This document shows positions 5,546 to 14,073 of a stretch of DNA of 64,000 nucleotides, in pieces (within the stretch, counting starts at the first letter, position 1; each line of letters opens with the position of its first letter). Origin of the DNA: Ruminiclostridium cellulolyticum H10 (GTDB taxonomy: Bacteria > Bacillota > Clostridia > Acetivibrionales > DSM-1351). The translations under genes were made by a program, and so were the position numbers. The stretch spans positions 496,001 to 560,000 of the forward strand of contig NC_011898.1 in NCBI RefSeq assembly GCF_000022065.1, written 5' to 3'. The notes under the pieces were generated by a model. It was not told where the DNA came from. It did no database searches and saw nothing but the letters and a program-made list of their open reading frames with translations.

Positions 5546-7537
5546 CTAATCCCAGCCTAAAGCTTTTCTCTGTACTTTAAGGTCATTTACAATCTCATTT
5601 GCCAATTCGATGTGATTGACATTGACGATCATCCTTGAACCCAGAATATCTTTAGTTCCATTACTCATAAATTCTGTAACATTATCTGAACCTTGAGTTG
5701 GAGCATATACACAGTGATAAGAATCAATACCCAACAATCTGAAACTCAACGCTGCACATATACCTTTTTCGTTAGACCATTCCGGACTAGCAAAAGCATA
5801 AGGCATATCCTTGATGTAAATATCAGAAGTCTCAGCAACAGCCTTAAAAAGTGCGGATGCTCTTGCATTATCCAAACATTCGCCCATATGCCATACAGGA
5901 GGAAGATCCTTTAAAAAACCCTTCAAATTATCACCTGTACGCTCCAAAGCAGCAGTAGAGCAATATCCAAGTTTCATGAGAGGAAAGGAAGCACACCCGT
6001 TGGTTAATACCAGAACATTATTTTCTAAAAGGATGTCTGTAAGCTCAACTATGGCCTTTTCATAGACAATACGAGGGTTGTTACACCCAACCAGGTTAAC
6101 AATCCCAAGGATTTCACCATTTTTTAATGCTTCTGCAATGGGCTTAACACTTCCAAAATGCCTGTTAATATATTCAACGGAAAATCCGACTTCCGCTTCA
6201 ATTTCATATGGCGGAATATAAACTGGAACCTCTCTTCTCTGGGTAAAGCTCTCAATAGCCCTGTTCAGTATCTTCGTTGCAAGCTCGCTAGTCTGGTCAA
6301 TATTAGAGTGGTGGTGATCAAAGCCGTAATGCTCGGCTCCCGGTAGTCTGGCCGAGTCACTCGTGGTAACCACAGTTGTTTTAAAACAGCTTGCAACCTC
6401 CATGATAGAAGGGAAAACATCCTGAACGTCAGCTACCCATAAATCCAAAGCACCAGTTCCCAGAACCAGCTCAGCTCCGATAGCATTAGAAAGGGGTATA
6501 ACACCGCCATATCTGTACATAGCAGAAAGTCCTGAACAGCAAATACCATAAAACTTAATTCCCAAAGCACCGTTTTGCCTTGCAAGTTCTTGAAATTCAT
6601 CTGAATTACCAAGCTTTACAATTTCACTTACCAAAACCGGAGAGTGGCCGTGAATTCCTATGTTAACATAACCCTTTTCCAAAGCACCGATATTAACCTT
6701 AGAAGTACTTCTTACAGGTAGTCCGAACAAACTGTCCATTGCGATTGATGAACCCAAAACACAAGACCATGCAAAGGCTACACCTGTACGCAGCATCTGT
6801 TTCATAATATTTTCCCAATCACTGTCGTTTCCTGTACCTGTTCTGTTAAGACTCTCGAAAACTTCGTGGTAAGGACTGATGGGAATAATATCAAGATTAC
6901 TCCAAACATTAATTCGTTCTTTTGAAGCAAATGCATTAAGTGTATGGTGAGGCCCGGGAATAGTTCTGGATAAGTCCTCCAATAGAATATCGGCAATTAA
7001 CCCTGCAAGTTCCTTAATGCTTTTATTCTCAGTGTCAAGTCCAAAGGCTTTAGCTGTGGCCAACACCTTGTTTTCTCCCTCAATAGGAAATTTGATTCTG
7101 CCTTCAGAAGCATACTTCAATGCCAGCATACTTTCACGTCCGCGTGCACCATGCTCTGCAGCACCTGCAGCGACACTCCTGAGTATATTTCGTGCTACAA
7201 TAACGTCTGCATCAGCTCCACAAACACCTTTAGGACTTTTTTTCGTAATTTTACATGGCCCCATGTTGCAGATTCTGCAGCAGACTCCTGCAAGACCGAA
7301 GCCGCACTGTGGCTTCTGAGCGTCAAATCTGTCGAAAACAGTCTCGCATCCTTTCTCCTCCATATATAGAAGCATAGCTTTTACGGCAGGGTCCGGAGTC
7401 TGTTCCAGAACCTCCTTCTTCGAAGCGAAACTTTTTCTGTATTCAGCTACGGCAGTTGCATAATCATTGCAGCCTGAATCGTTATGATGGTGATTTTCTG
7501 AATGATCAAATTTTGTGTGATGATATCTAAAATTCAT
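5546..7537 (-). CDS. cooS: CooS-type Ni-dependent carbon monoxide dehydrogenase catalytic subunit, variant active site
   Basis: This 663-residue protein is homologous to the homodimeric anaerobic CODH that interconverts CO and CO2. The D-cluster cysteines (C78, C86) and B-cluster cysteines (C87, C90, C95, C106) are present. C-cluster ligands are present in IHGHSPVL (His), GICCSG, LVGCNN, TNGCASF and HMGECLDN, and the catalytic Lys in SNEKGI. At the place of the remaining C-cluster Cys (Cys333 of Carboxydothermus CODH-II, DYQC) there is Asp373 (DVQD). Of the proton-relay His series only the first remains. The first 20 residues are His-rich. The start ATG has a GGGGG site. No cooC, cooF or acetyl-CoA synthase genes are adjacent. 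CO oxidation is therefore likely by family but not certain. Confidence 0.88.
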   Translation of the reverse strand: MNFRYHHTKFDHSENHHHNDSGCNDYATAVAEYRKSFASKKEVLEQTPDPAVKAMLLYMEEKGCETVFDRFDAQKPQCGFGLAGVCCRICNMGPCKITKKSPKGVCGADADVIVARNILRSVAAGAAEHGARGRESMLALKYASEGRIKFPIEGENKVLATAKAFGLDTENKSIKELAGLIADILLEDLSRTIPGPHHTLNAFASKERINVWSNLDIIPISPYHEVFESLNRTGTGNDSDWENIMKQMLRTGVAFAWSCVLGSSIAMDSLFGLPVRSTSKVNIGALEKGYVNIGIHGHSPVLVSEIVKLGNSDEFQELARQNGALGIKFYGICCSGLSAMYRYGGVIPLSNAIGAELVLGTGALDLWVADVQDVFPSIMEVASCFKTTVVTTSDSARLPGAEHYGFDHHHSNIDQTSELATKILNRAIESFTQRREVPVYIPPYEIEAEVGFSVEYINRHFGSVKPIAEALKNGEILGIVNLVGCNNPRIVYEKAIVELTDILLENNVLVLTNGCASFPLMKLGYCSTAALERTGDNLKGFLKDLPPVWHMGECLDNARASALFKAVAETSDIYIKDMPYAFASPEWSNEKGICAALSFRLLGIDSYHCVYAPTQGSDNVTEFMSNGTKDILGSRMIVNVNHIELANEIVNDLKVQRKALGWD

Positions 7538-7593
7538 TTTAGCACCCCCTTTAAAAATAATACATAGAATTCCAATAGATATAGTATGAAATG

Positions 7594-7622
7594 ATTATAA
7601 TAAGTAGAGAATGAAAAGTCAA
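7594..7622 (-). promoter_or_regulatory. Sigma-A promoter of the cooS-ABC operon
   Basis: Reading on the minus strand, TTGACT (7622-7617) and TATAAT (7599-7594) are separated by exactly 17 bases, 57 bases before the cooS start. This is a near-consensus vegetative promoter, so the cargo should be expressed in growing cells rather than only in sporulation. No operator dyad stands out. Confidence 0.75.
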
Positions 7623-7742
7623 TGATTATTTATACAATTCATATATAAATACTATGCGATTACAAAAATCAATTTATACATACATTTGTACGAGTATAAC
7701 GCTCATATAGATAAACAACAACAAAATCAGGGGCTGTGAAGA

Positions 7743-7931
7743 ATGGGCAAGCAAAAAAAGGACTATGAAATAGTTATTTTTACTCCCGACACCCAGGAAC
7801 AAATAATGCATCTGAAAAATGAAATAGGAAAGGCATATGGTGAATTTATCATAGAGCATTTGACCGAGTTGGATATTTCATATAAACAAATAACTTCGAT
7901 TTATAGAAAAATAATTAAAGAAATCAGGTGA
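7743..7931 (+). CDS. Small protein upstream of the skin recombinase, unknown
   Basis: This is a 62-residue, Lys/Glu/Ile-rich, mostly helical, soluble protein with no Cys and no recognised motif. The start ATG has a GGGGCTGTG stretch upstream that is only a weak ribosome binding site. Its stop TGA overlaps an in-frame GTG of the recombinase gene (GTGA), and the likely recombinase ATG is 8 bases beyond, so the two are almost certainly co-transcribed. The position invites comparison with recombination directionality factors such as CD1234 of the C. difficile skin element, but no sequence similarity is claimed. Confidence 0.6.
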   Translation: MGKQKKDYEIVIFTPDTQEQIMHLKNEIGKAYGEFIIEHLTELDISYKQITSIYRKIIKEIR

Positions 7932-7939
7932 CTTTATTT

Positions 7940-9598
7940 ATGAGGGCGGCAATATATTCCAGAAAAAGTAGGATTACCGGCAGAGGAGAGAGTATAGAAA
8001 ATCAGATTCAAATTTGCAAAGAGTATGCCATAAACAATTTGGGTTTGTCTGAAAATGATTTTGTAATTTTTGAAGATGAGGGTTTTTCTGGAGGTAATAC
8101 AAACAGGCCGGAATTTAAGCATATGATGAGTGAGGCAAGAAACAAAAAAATTGATATAGTGATTTGCTACAGACTGGATCGTATAAGCAGAAATGTATCG
8201 GATTTTTCACAGTTGATAAATGAGCTTGAAAGATATAACGTCAGTTTTATTTCCGTTAAGGAGCAGTTCGATACAACGAAGCCTATGGGAAGAGCCATGA
8301 TGTATATAGCTTCGGTATTTTCCCAGTTGGAAAGAGAGACGATTGCAGAGAGAATAAGAGATAATATGCTCCAATTAGCAAAAACAGGAAGATGGCTCGG
8401 AGGTGTTAGCCCAACAGGCTATAAATCCGAAATGATATTGAAAAAAGACTCGGCCTTAAAGCAGACCAGAATGTTCTGTCTAAGAATAATACCTGAAGAA
8501 GCAGAGCTTGTAAAAGATATTTATGATAAATTTATTATTTTCAAATCAATGACCAAGGTAGAAAAAAGCCTTCTTGAAAACAGACTTAGAACAAAAAACG
8601 GGGTGGATTTTTCAAGGTTCTCCTTGAGATTTTTACTTACAAATCCTGTATATGCAATTGCAGACGCAAAACTATACTATTATTTATCTGAACAGGGTTA
8701 TGAGATATATTCAGATTTAAGGGCATTTAACGGTGTGAACGGTGTGATGGCCTACAACAAAACAAGGCAGGGCAAAAACACATTATCAGAAAAGTACAGA
8801 GATCCAAAGGAATGGGTAATAGCCGTAGGAATGCATCCGGGAATTATACCGTCAGGTAAATGGATAGAAGTTCAGAAATTGTTGCAAAGAAATAAAACAA
8901 AAGCCTACAGGAACATCAAAAACACTAGTGCTCTGCTGTCGGGTATTCTGAAATGCGAAAACTGTGGGAGTTTTATGAGACCTAAAACCATGACAAGAAT
9001 GAACTCAAATGGGGATAAGATTTTTTACTATATTTGTGAATTAAAGGAAAAAAGTAACAAAACACGTTGTGATACACAAAATTTAAACGGTAATATATTG
9101 GACTCATTAATACTGGAGAGAGTGGCTAATATGACGAAAAAATACATTCCGGCAGTCAGTCACAATATATCGGTAAACCGGCTTGGTATGAAGATGGAGC
9201 AGAAACCTGAAATAAAGCTTATTAAAGATAAACTCACGGCAGCAGAAACAGAAATGAAGAACCTTATAAGACTTGCATCCAAACAAGCAGATGAAAAGGT
9301 ACAAACAATGATATTGAAACGTATGCAAAGTATTTCACAAGATATAAATATATATAGAAGCAAAATCAAAAAGTATGATGATGTTACAAATAAGAGTGGT
9401 ATAGAACCTGCGGATGAGAGAAATCTAATACGTATACTATCAGATCCGGGTTACTGTATTATGAATATGATGAAAATAAAGCAAAAGAGGTCTATTATAA
9501 AAAGTGCTGTGGATGTTATAACATGGGATGGAAGGCAGATAAAGCTCAGGCTGAAAGGAAGCAGTGAAATGTTGCCGGATTGTAAGGATTGCAAATGA
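7940..9598 (+). CDS. Large serine recombinase of the sigK element (SpoIVCA type)
   Basis: The resolvase domain begins RAAIYSRKS with the catalytic Ser at position 7. It continues through ENQIQICKEYA, DEGFSGGNTNRPEF, CYRLDRISRN and the SQLERETIAERI helix. A recombinase domain follows (~155-290), then a zinc ribbon (CENCG ... C ... C, ~335-375), a coiled coil (~415-470) and a basic tail. The length of 552 residues is normal. The start is ATG 7940 with AGGTG nine bases upstream; GTG 7928 is also possible. The gene ends DCK with stop TGA at 9596-9598, inside the right-hand crossover core, so the last stop base is supplied by sigK. Its expected job is precise excision of the element from sigK in the mother cell. 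Confidence 0.95.
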   Translation: MRAAIYSRKSRITGRGESIENQIQICKEYAINNLGLSENDFVIFEDEGFSGGNTNRPEFKHMMSEARNKKIDIVICYRLDRISRNVSDFSQLINELERYNVSFISVKEQFDTTKPMGRAMMYIASVFSQLERETIAERIRDNMLQLAKTGRWLGGVSPTGYKSEMILKKDSALKQTRMFCLRIIPEEAELVKDIYDKFIIFKSMTKVEKSLLENRLRTKNGVDFSRFSLRFLLTNPVYAIADAKLYYYLSEQGYEIYSDLRAFNGVNGVMAYNKTRQGKNTLSEKYRDPKEWVIAVGMHPGIIPSGKWIEVQKLLQRNKTKAYRNIKNTSALLSGILKCENCGSFMRPKTMTRMNSNGDKIFYYICELKEKSNKTRCDTQNLNGNILDSLILERVANMTKKYIPAVSHNISVNRLGMKMEQKPEIKLIKDKLTAAETEMKNLIRLASKQADEKVQTMILKRMQSISQDINIYRSKIKKYDDVTNKSGIEPADERNLIRILSDPGYCIMNMMKIKQKRSIIKSAVDVITWDGRQIKLRLKGSSEMLPDCKDCK

Positions 9599-9614
9599 GA
9601 TTCTAATGCAAATA
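9571..9614 (+). other. attR of the sigK element
   Basis: The core AAATG is at 9593-9597. To its left is the element arm ending GTAAGGATTGC, which also encodes the last residues of the recombinase; to its right is sigK sequence beginning AGATTCTAATGC. Eleven bases of the left arm match the reverse complement of the attL arm at 9 positions. Confidence 0.8.
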
Positions 9615-9965
9615 AGAGCATCCAAGAAAATTCAGAATGAGGTTTCTTTGCAAGACCCTATTGGTGTGGATAAAGAGGGCAACGAAATCACATTAATTGA
9701 TTTAATCAGTAATGACTCCGAGTCGGTAGTTGATGAGGTTGAATTAAAAATGCAGGTTAAAAAGCTGTACAGTAAAATGAAAGGTACTTTAAAAAACAGA
9801 GAAAAGGTGGTCTTGGAATTAAGGTATGGACTACTGAACGGTTCCAGTAAAACCCAAAGAGAAATTGCTAAAATTTTAGGAATATCCAGATCGTACGTAT
9901 CAAGGATTGAAAAGAAAGCAATAAAAAAATTGAGCAAAGAACTAAAACCTGAGGGCTGCCACTAA
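9594..9965 (+). CDS. sigK: sigK 3' part: C-terminal half of pro-sigma-K
   Basis: This holds the rest of sigma-K from NEILMQIRASKK onward: the linker VSLQDPIGVDKEGNEI, and region 4 with REKVVLELRYGL and the helix-turn-helix TQREIAKILGISRSYVSRIEKKAIKKL. It has no start codon of its own that fits the family; an in-frame ATG at 9564 lies in element DNA. A correct product therefore requires excision of the 6.6-kb element. The reading frame ends KPEGCH, and the stop sits in the loop of a terminator. Confidence 0.93.
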   Translation, partial: NEILMQIRASKKIQNEVSLQDPIGVDKEGNEITLIDLISNDSESVVDEVELKMQVKKLYSKMKGTLKNREKVVLELRYGLLNGSSKTQREIAKILGISRSYVSRIEKKAIKKLSKELKPEGCH

Positions 9966-9977
9966 TGGCAGCCTTTT
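9954..9977 (+). terminator. Rho-independent terminator of sigK
   Basis: There is a perfect 8-bp stem, GGCTGCCA and TGGCAGCC, with loop CTAA (which contains the end of the stop codon), followed by TTTT. Confidence 0.85.
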
Positions 9978-10115
9978 GGATGTTACAAAAGGAATAACCT
10001 TAATATCAAGGCTAAATTAGTAATTCAAAATTTGCATATAATATTTTATAGAGTTAAAATTAATGATAAAAATGTCGAAAAATTTTGATTACTTATAGAA
10101 GGCCGTGATAACACT

Positions 10116-11456
10116 TTGTATACCAATAAGGATTTATTACGCCTCTTTTTTCCTGCTCTGACCGAACAGTTTCTTTCTACAGCGATAGGTGTAGTAAATA
10201 CTATGATGGTAAGCGGGTTGGGGGCATTTGCAGTATCAGCAGTAGGAATAGTCGATTCAATCAATTTTGTAGTAATGAATCTGTTTGTAGCTGTTTCCAC
10301 AGGGGCTACAGTTACCATAGCACAGCATCTGGGAGCTTCAAACAGAGAGGACGCATCTAAAACCGCATCTCAGGCAATAACAGCTGTTCTTATAATGTCA
10401 ATAATAGCCGGACTGGGACTATACATATTCGGAAACCAGATAATAAATTTCCTTTTTGGAGATGCCGAAAAAATAGTTAAAACGGCTGCCAGAACATATA
10501 TGATTTGTTCAGCTATTTCATATCCCATACTTGGACTATTTGACGTATGTACGGGAATATTAAGGGCAAGCAATAATTTCAGAGCTGCAATGTATGCTGT
10601 TGTCGCATCAAATCTGGTTAATTTTTTGGTAGGTGCTCTGTTCATTTTTGTTTTTGATTTCGGTGTACTGGGAGCCGGAATTGGCTTGATTTGTGCAAGA
10701 CTGACGGGAACAATTATTGTAGCATATTCCATATGTAAGTCACATCATTTGGATGTTCTGCGTAGTTCTTTCAAAATTAAATACAAAATATTGAAGCCTG
10801 TATTATATATTGGACTTCCGGCTGGGATAGACAGTCTGGTTTTTAACGGTGGAAAGCTTTTGGTGCAAGCAATAGTTGCGTCCCTGGGAACAGCTGCACT
10901 TGCCGCAAACAGTATTGCAGGTTCTATTAACTCACTGCTGAACATACCCGGGAATGCAATGACAATAGTAGCAGTGACAGTAGTAGGTCATTATGCCGGA
11001 GCCGGGTTGAAGGAAGAATTAAACAAGATCATGAAGAAACTCATGGTTTACGCTATGTTACTGCTGGGTGCGGTTTCATTAATATTTTTCCCATTTGTAC
11101 ACCACTTTTTGAAGCTTTATTCGCCTGCACCGGACGTTGCAAGCCTAGCACTAAATATAACATATCTTACGCTCATATGTATACCGGTTTTCTGGCCTGC
11201 GGCATTCCTTCTGCCTTCGTGTCTGAGAAGCACAAGGGATGTTATATTTGTAACGATTGTTTCCATAATGAGTATGTGGATTGTAAGGGTTTTCGGAGGT
11301 TATATGTTGGTAAGGTATACAGGCCTGGGACTTATGGGAATCTGGATTGCCTGGTGCTTTGACTGGGTAACAAGGGGAATTCCGTTTCTGGAAAGAGTGG
11401 CTGCAAAACGTTACGAAAAGTATTTACCCAAAACAAATAGTGAACCATCTTCATAA
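10116..11456 (+). CDS. MATE family efflux transporter
   Basis: This 446-residue, twelve-helix membrane protein has the MATE pattern: two homologous halves, an N-terminal LRLFFPALTEQFL helix, the MMVSGLG segment in helix 2, and a second-half PAGIDSLVFNGGK. Members expel drugs or metabolites using Na+ or H+ gradients. The start is TTG at 10116, the only suitable in-frame codon near an AGAAGG stretch, and its ribosome binding site is poor. The gene is monocistronic, between sigK and rpsB. The substrate is unknown. Confidence 0.88.
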   Translation: MYTNKDLLRLFFPALTEQFLSTAIGVVNTMMVSGLGAFAVSAVGIVDSINFVVMNLFVAVSTGATVTIAQHLGASNREDASKTASQAITAVLIMSIIAGLGLYIFGNQIINFLFGDAEKIVKTAARTYMICSAISYPILGLFDVCTGILRASNNFRAAMYAVVASNLVNFLVGALFIFVFDFGVLGAGIGLICARLTGTIIVAYSICKSHHLDVLRSSFKIKYKILKPVLYIGLPAGIDSLVFNGGKLLVQAIVASLGTAALAANSIAGSINSLLNIPGNAMTIVAVTVVGHYAGAGLKEELNKIMKKLMVYAMLLLGAVSLIFFPFVHHFLKLYSPAPDVASLALNITYLTLICIPVFWPAAFLLPSCLRSTRDVIFVTIVSIMSMWIVRVFGGYMLVRYTGLGLMGIWIAWCFDWVTRGIPFLERVAAKRYEKYLPKTNSEPSS

Positions 11457-11473
11457 AAATATTTTCAAAAAGA

Positions 11474-11502
11474 TTGATAAATATTTTTCAATGTGTTATA
11501 CT
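11474..11502 (+). promoter_or_regulatory. Sigma-A promoter of rpsB
   Basis: TTGATA (11474-11479) and TATACT (11497-11502) are spaced 17 bases. The transcript would have a ~95-base leader containing a small dyad TCGGAC/GTCCGA at 11543-11556. An S2 autoregulatory structure is possible but not demonstrated. Confidence 0.75.
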
Positions 11503-11603
11503 AGCAAACGGCAAAATACACACGCATTTTCAGGTTAAAGTGTCGGACAGGTCCGATGGAACAGGAATGCGGAGGTATTAACTTTAACGGAGGTGTTTAT
11601 ATT

Positions 11604-12362
11604 ATGGCAGTTATTTCAATGAAACAACTTTTGGAGGCAGGTGTTCACTTTGGTCACCAGACTAGAAGATGGAACCCTAAGATGGCAGAATATATCTTTA
11701 CAGAGCGTAACGGTATATACATCATAGACCTTCAGAAAACAGTAAAAAAGGTTGACGATGCATATTTCTTTATCAGAGAGATAGCTATGAACGGACAGGA
11801 TGTATTGTTCGTTGGAACAAAGAAGCAAGCACAGGATTCAATCAGAGAAGAAGCTGAAAGAAGTGGACAGTTCTTTGTAAACAACAGATGGTTGGGCGGA
11901 ATGCTTACTAACTTCAAAACTATTACAAAGAGAATCAACAGACTGCACCAGCTAAATGCTATGGAAACAGACGGAACTTTCGAAGTTCTTCCAAAGAAGG
12001 AAGTTAGCAAGCTGAAGAAGGAAATGGCTGATCTCGAAAAGAATCTTGGCGGAATCAAGAACATGAAGAAGCTTCCGGGTGCAATGTTTGTTGTTGACCC
12101 AAGGAAGGAAAGAAATGCTATTCTTGAAGCAAAGAGACTCGGTATCCCGGTTGTAGCTATTGTTGATACAAACTGTGATCCTGATGAAGTTGATTTTGTA
12201 ATTCCTGGTAATGACGATGCAATCAGAGCTGTTAAGCTTATTGCTGCTAAGATGGCTGATGCTGTTATAGAAGGACGTCAGGGAGAACAACTTGCAGAAA
12301 CTCCTGTTGAAACAGCTGAAGTTGCTGAAGAAGCACAAGTAGCTGTAGAAGCAGCTGAATAA
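11604..12362 (+). CDS. rpsB: 30S ribosomal protein S2
   Basis: This 252-residue protein has the S2 signature stretches [51 protein letters not shown] and [14 protein letters not shown]. It binds late to the 30S subunit and bridges the head and body near S1. The ATG at 11604 follows CGGAGGTG; an upstream in-frame ATG at 11556 is ignored because it adds residues foreign to the family. The last ~25 residues form an Ala/Glu/Val-rich acidic tail, common in clostridia. It is followed by tsf, the conserved partner. Confidence 0.97.
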   Translation: MAVISMKQLLEAGVHFGHQTRRWNPKMAEYIFTERNGIYIIDLQKTVKKVDDAYFFIREIAMNGQDVLFVGTKKQAQDSIREEAERSGQFFVNNRWLGGMLTNFKTITKRINRLHQLNAMETDGTFEVLPKKEVSKLKKEMADLEKNLGGIKNMKKLPGAMFVVDPRKERNAILEAKRLGIPVVAIVDTNCDPDEVDFVIPGNDDAIRAVKLIAAKMADAVIEGRQGEQLAETPVETAEVAEEAQVAVEAAE

Positions 12363-12375
12363 TTTGATTAAAAGA

Positions 12376-12406
12376 GTATATTATCGGGCTGAGCCTGATA
12401 ATATAC
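12376..12406 (+). terminator. rpsB-tsf intergenic hairpin
   Basis: This is a 14-bp stem (one G-U pair) with loop TGA. The following tract is T-poor (TTATGTTTATAA), so it may be a partial terminator or a processing/stability element that adjusts the S2 to EF-Ts ratio. Confidence 0.6.
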
Positions 12407-12481
12407 TTATGTTTATAAAATGATAATTAAATATTAATCTTATTTTAATAGTAGGATAATAACGGTTTGGAGGATTCAAAG

Positions 12482-13129
12482 ATGATTACTGCTGAAATGG
12501 TAAGGCAGCTCCGAGAAAGAACCGGAGCAGGAATGATGGACTGCAAAAGAGCACTCACTGACGCAAACGGAGATGCTGAAAAAGCTATCGAATTGTTGAG
12601 AGAAAAGGGTCTATCTGCCGCAGCTAAGAAAGCTGGAAGAGTTGCTGCTGAAGGTTTGGTTGAGGCATATATACACGGCGATGGAAGAATTGGTGTTCTT
12701 GTTGAAGTAAATATTGAAACAGATTTTGCTGCAAGAGGAGACGAATTCAAGCAGTTCGTTAAGGATATTGCAATGCAGATAGCTGCAAGCAAGCCTGAAT
12801 ACGTTAAGAAAGAAGACGTTCCTGCTTCAGTAATTGAAAGCGAAAAGGAAATATTAAGAGCACAGGCAAGAAATGAAGGAAAACCTGAAAAGATTATAGA
12901 TAAAATGGTTGAAGGCAGAATTGAAAAGTTCTATGCTGAAAACTGTTTGTTGGAACAATCATTTATAAAAGATCCTGATATGACGGTTGGACAGTTGGTG
13001 ACTGAGAAGATAGCTCATATCGGAGAAAATATTACAATCAGAAGATTTGCAAGATTTGAAAGAGGCGAAGGTGTCGAAAAGAAAGAAGAAAACTTTGCTG
13101 ATGAAGTATTAAAGCAAATAAATGGTTAA
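12482..13129 (+). CDS. tsf: Elongation factor Ts
   Basis: This 215-residue guanine nucleotide exchange factor for EF-Tu has an N-terminal UBA-like domain ([23 protein letters not shown]) and the EF-Tu contact motif [11 protein letters not shown] near residue 80. The remaining core is short, which is normal for Firmicutes. The start is ATG 12482 after TTTGGAGG; the upstream TTG at 12467 contains that ribosome binding site and is rejected. It shares the rpsB transcription unit through an intervening hairpin. Confidence 0.96.
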   Translation: MITAEMVRQLRERTGAGMMDCKRALTDANGDAEKAIELLREKGLSAAAKKAGRVAAEGLVEAYIHGDGRIGVLVEVNIETDFAARGDEFKQFVKDIAMQIAASKPEYVKKEDVPASVIESEKEILRAQARNEGKPEKIIDKMVEGRIEKFYAENCLLEQSFIKDPDMTVGQLVTEKIAHIGENITIRRFARFERGEGVEKKEENFADEVLKQING

Positions 13130-13137
13130 AATATGAA

Positions 13138-13167
13138 GGGAACATATTATTGTATGTTCCCTTTATT
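13138..13167 (+). terminator. Rho-independent terminator of rpsB-tsf
   Basis: The 9-bp stem GGGAACATA/TATGTTCCC has a six-base loop and is followed by TTTATT. Confidence 0.8.
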
Positions 13168-13313
13168 CGGGCCTTTTTTGAAGAAAACTCAAAATATTGT
13201 AATTTTTTATTGATTGAAGGTAAAAAGTAATATTATATATGCAACAGTCTTACTATAATATGTATTCACCCAATGATTACATATATATTACGAATTGAAC
13301 GGGGGAAATATCT

Positions 13314-14021
13314 ATGAGTGAACTAAAATATAAGAGGATAATGTTAAAAATCAGTGGAGAAGCACTTGCTGGTGATAAAGGACACGGTATTGATACTGAT
13401 ACGGTAAACGAAATATGTGACAGAATATCAGTAGTGCATAAATTGGGTGCTGAAATAGCTATTGTTGTAGGAGGAGGTAATTTCTGGAGAGGCAGAAGCG
13501 GAAAAGGTATGGACAGAACAACTGCCGACCATATGGGAATGCTTGCTACAGTAATTAATTCTCTCGGATTGCAGGATGCACTTGAATCAAGAGATATTCC
13601 AGTAAGAGTTCAGACCGCTATTGAAATGAGACAGATTGCAGAACCTTACGTAAGGAGAAAGGCCGTAAGGCATCTTGAAAAGAAAAGAATAGTTATATTT
13701 GCGTGCGGAATGGGAAATCCTTATTTCTCAACCGATACTGCGGCAGCACTAAGAGCAGCTGAGATAGATGCACAAGTTATCTTAATGGCAAAAAATGTGG
13801 ATGGAATATATGATTCTGATCCCTCGAAGAATTCTCATGCAATAAAATACAATAAGCTAAGCTATCAAGAATACCTGAACAAGGGACTATGTGCAATTGA
13901 TCTTACAGCAGCTTCTTTCTGTAAGGATAACGCAATACCTACGCTAGTTTTCGGACTTAATGACCCGGATAACATAATTAAAGCTGCAAAAGGCCAAGAG
14001 ATTGGTACTACAATATATTGA
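13314..14021 (+). CDS. pyrH: UMP kinase
   Basis: This 235-residue amino acid kinase-fold enzyme phosphorylates UMP to UDP. It has the N-terminal [14 protein letters not shown], the UMP-binding [25 protein letters not shown] and a C-terminal nucleotide-binding [10 protein letters not shown]. It starts at ATG after GGGGG. It opens the conserved pyrH-frr-uppS-cdsA-dxr-rseP-ispG-polC row. A possible promoter (TTGATT about 13210, then a TATATA stretch) lies upstream. Confidence 0.97.
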   Translation: MSELKYKRIMLKISGEALAGDKGHGIDTDTVNEICDRISVVHKLGAEIAIVVGGGNFWRGRSGKGMDRTTADHMGMLATVINSLGLQDALESRDIPVRVQTAIEMRQIAEPYVRRKAVRHLEKKRIVIFACGMGNPYFSTDTAAALRAAEIDAQVILMAKNVDGIYDSDPSKNSHAIKYNKLSYQEYLNKGLCAIDLTAASFCKDNAIPTLVFGLNDPDNIIKAAKGQEIGTTIY

Positions 14022-14073
14022 AATCCTTCGTAAATAAATGTATTATATAAGTATCAATTTAAGGAGGAGAATT

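Larger units (their letters stand above)
2955..9597. mobile_element. Skin-type intervening element in sigK with CO dehydrogenase/ABC cargo
   Basis: Direct repeats AAATG at 2955-2959 and 9593-9597 mark the crossover; one copy plus the intervening DNA is 6,638 bp. Recombination between them rebuilds codons for IENEILM and hence a continuous sigK. The contents are an ABC importer operon preceded by cooS on the minus strand, a small ORF, and a large serine recombinase whose stop codon overlaps the right-hand repeat. The insertion point is the same sigK segment where skin elements of B. subtilis and C. difficile sit (from memory, the B. subtilis core is AATGA). No phage structural genes are present. 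Confidence 0.9.

Noticed and set aside
9564-9593. In-frame ATG upstream of the sigK 3' part as an independent gene start
   Set aside because: It lies in element DNA and overlaps the recombinase. It has no ribosome binding site, and the added residues do not match sigma-K.
2993-9598. Simple prophage remnant in sigK
   Set aside because: No phage structural, lysis or replication genes. The precise ends, intact recombinase and intact sigK halves fit a functional skin-type element better.
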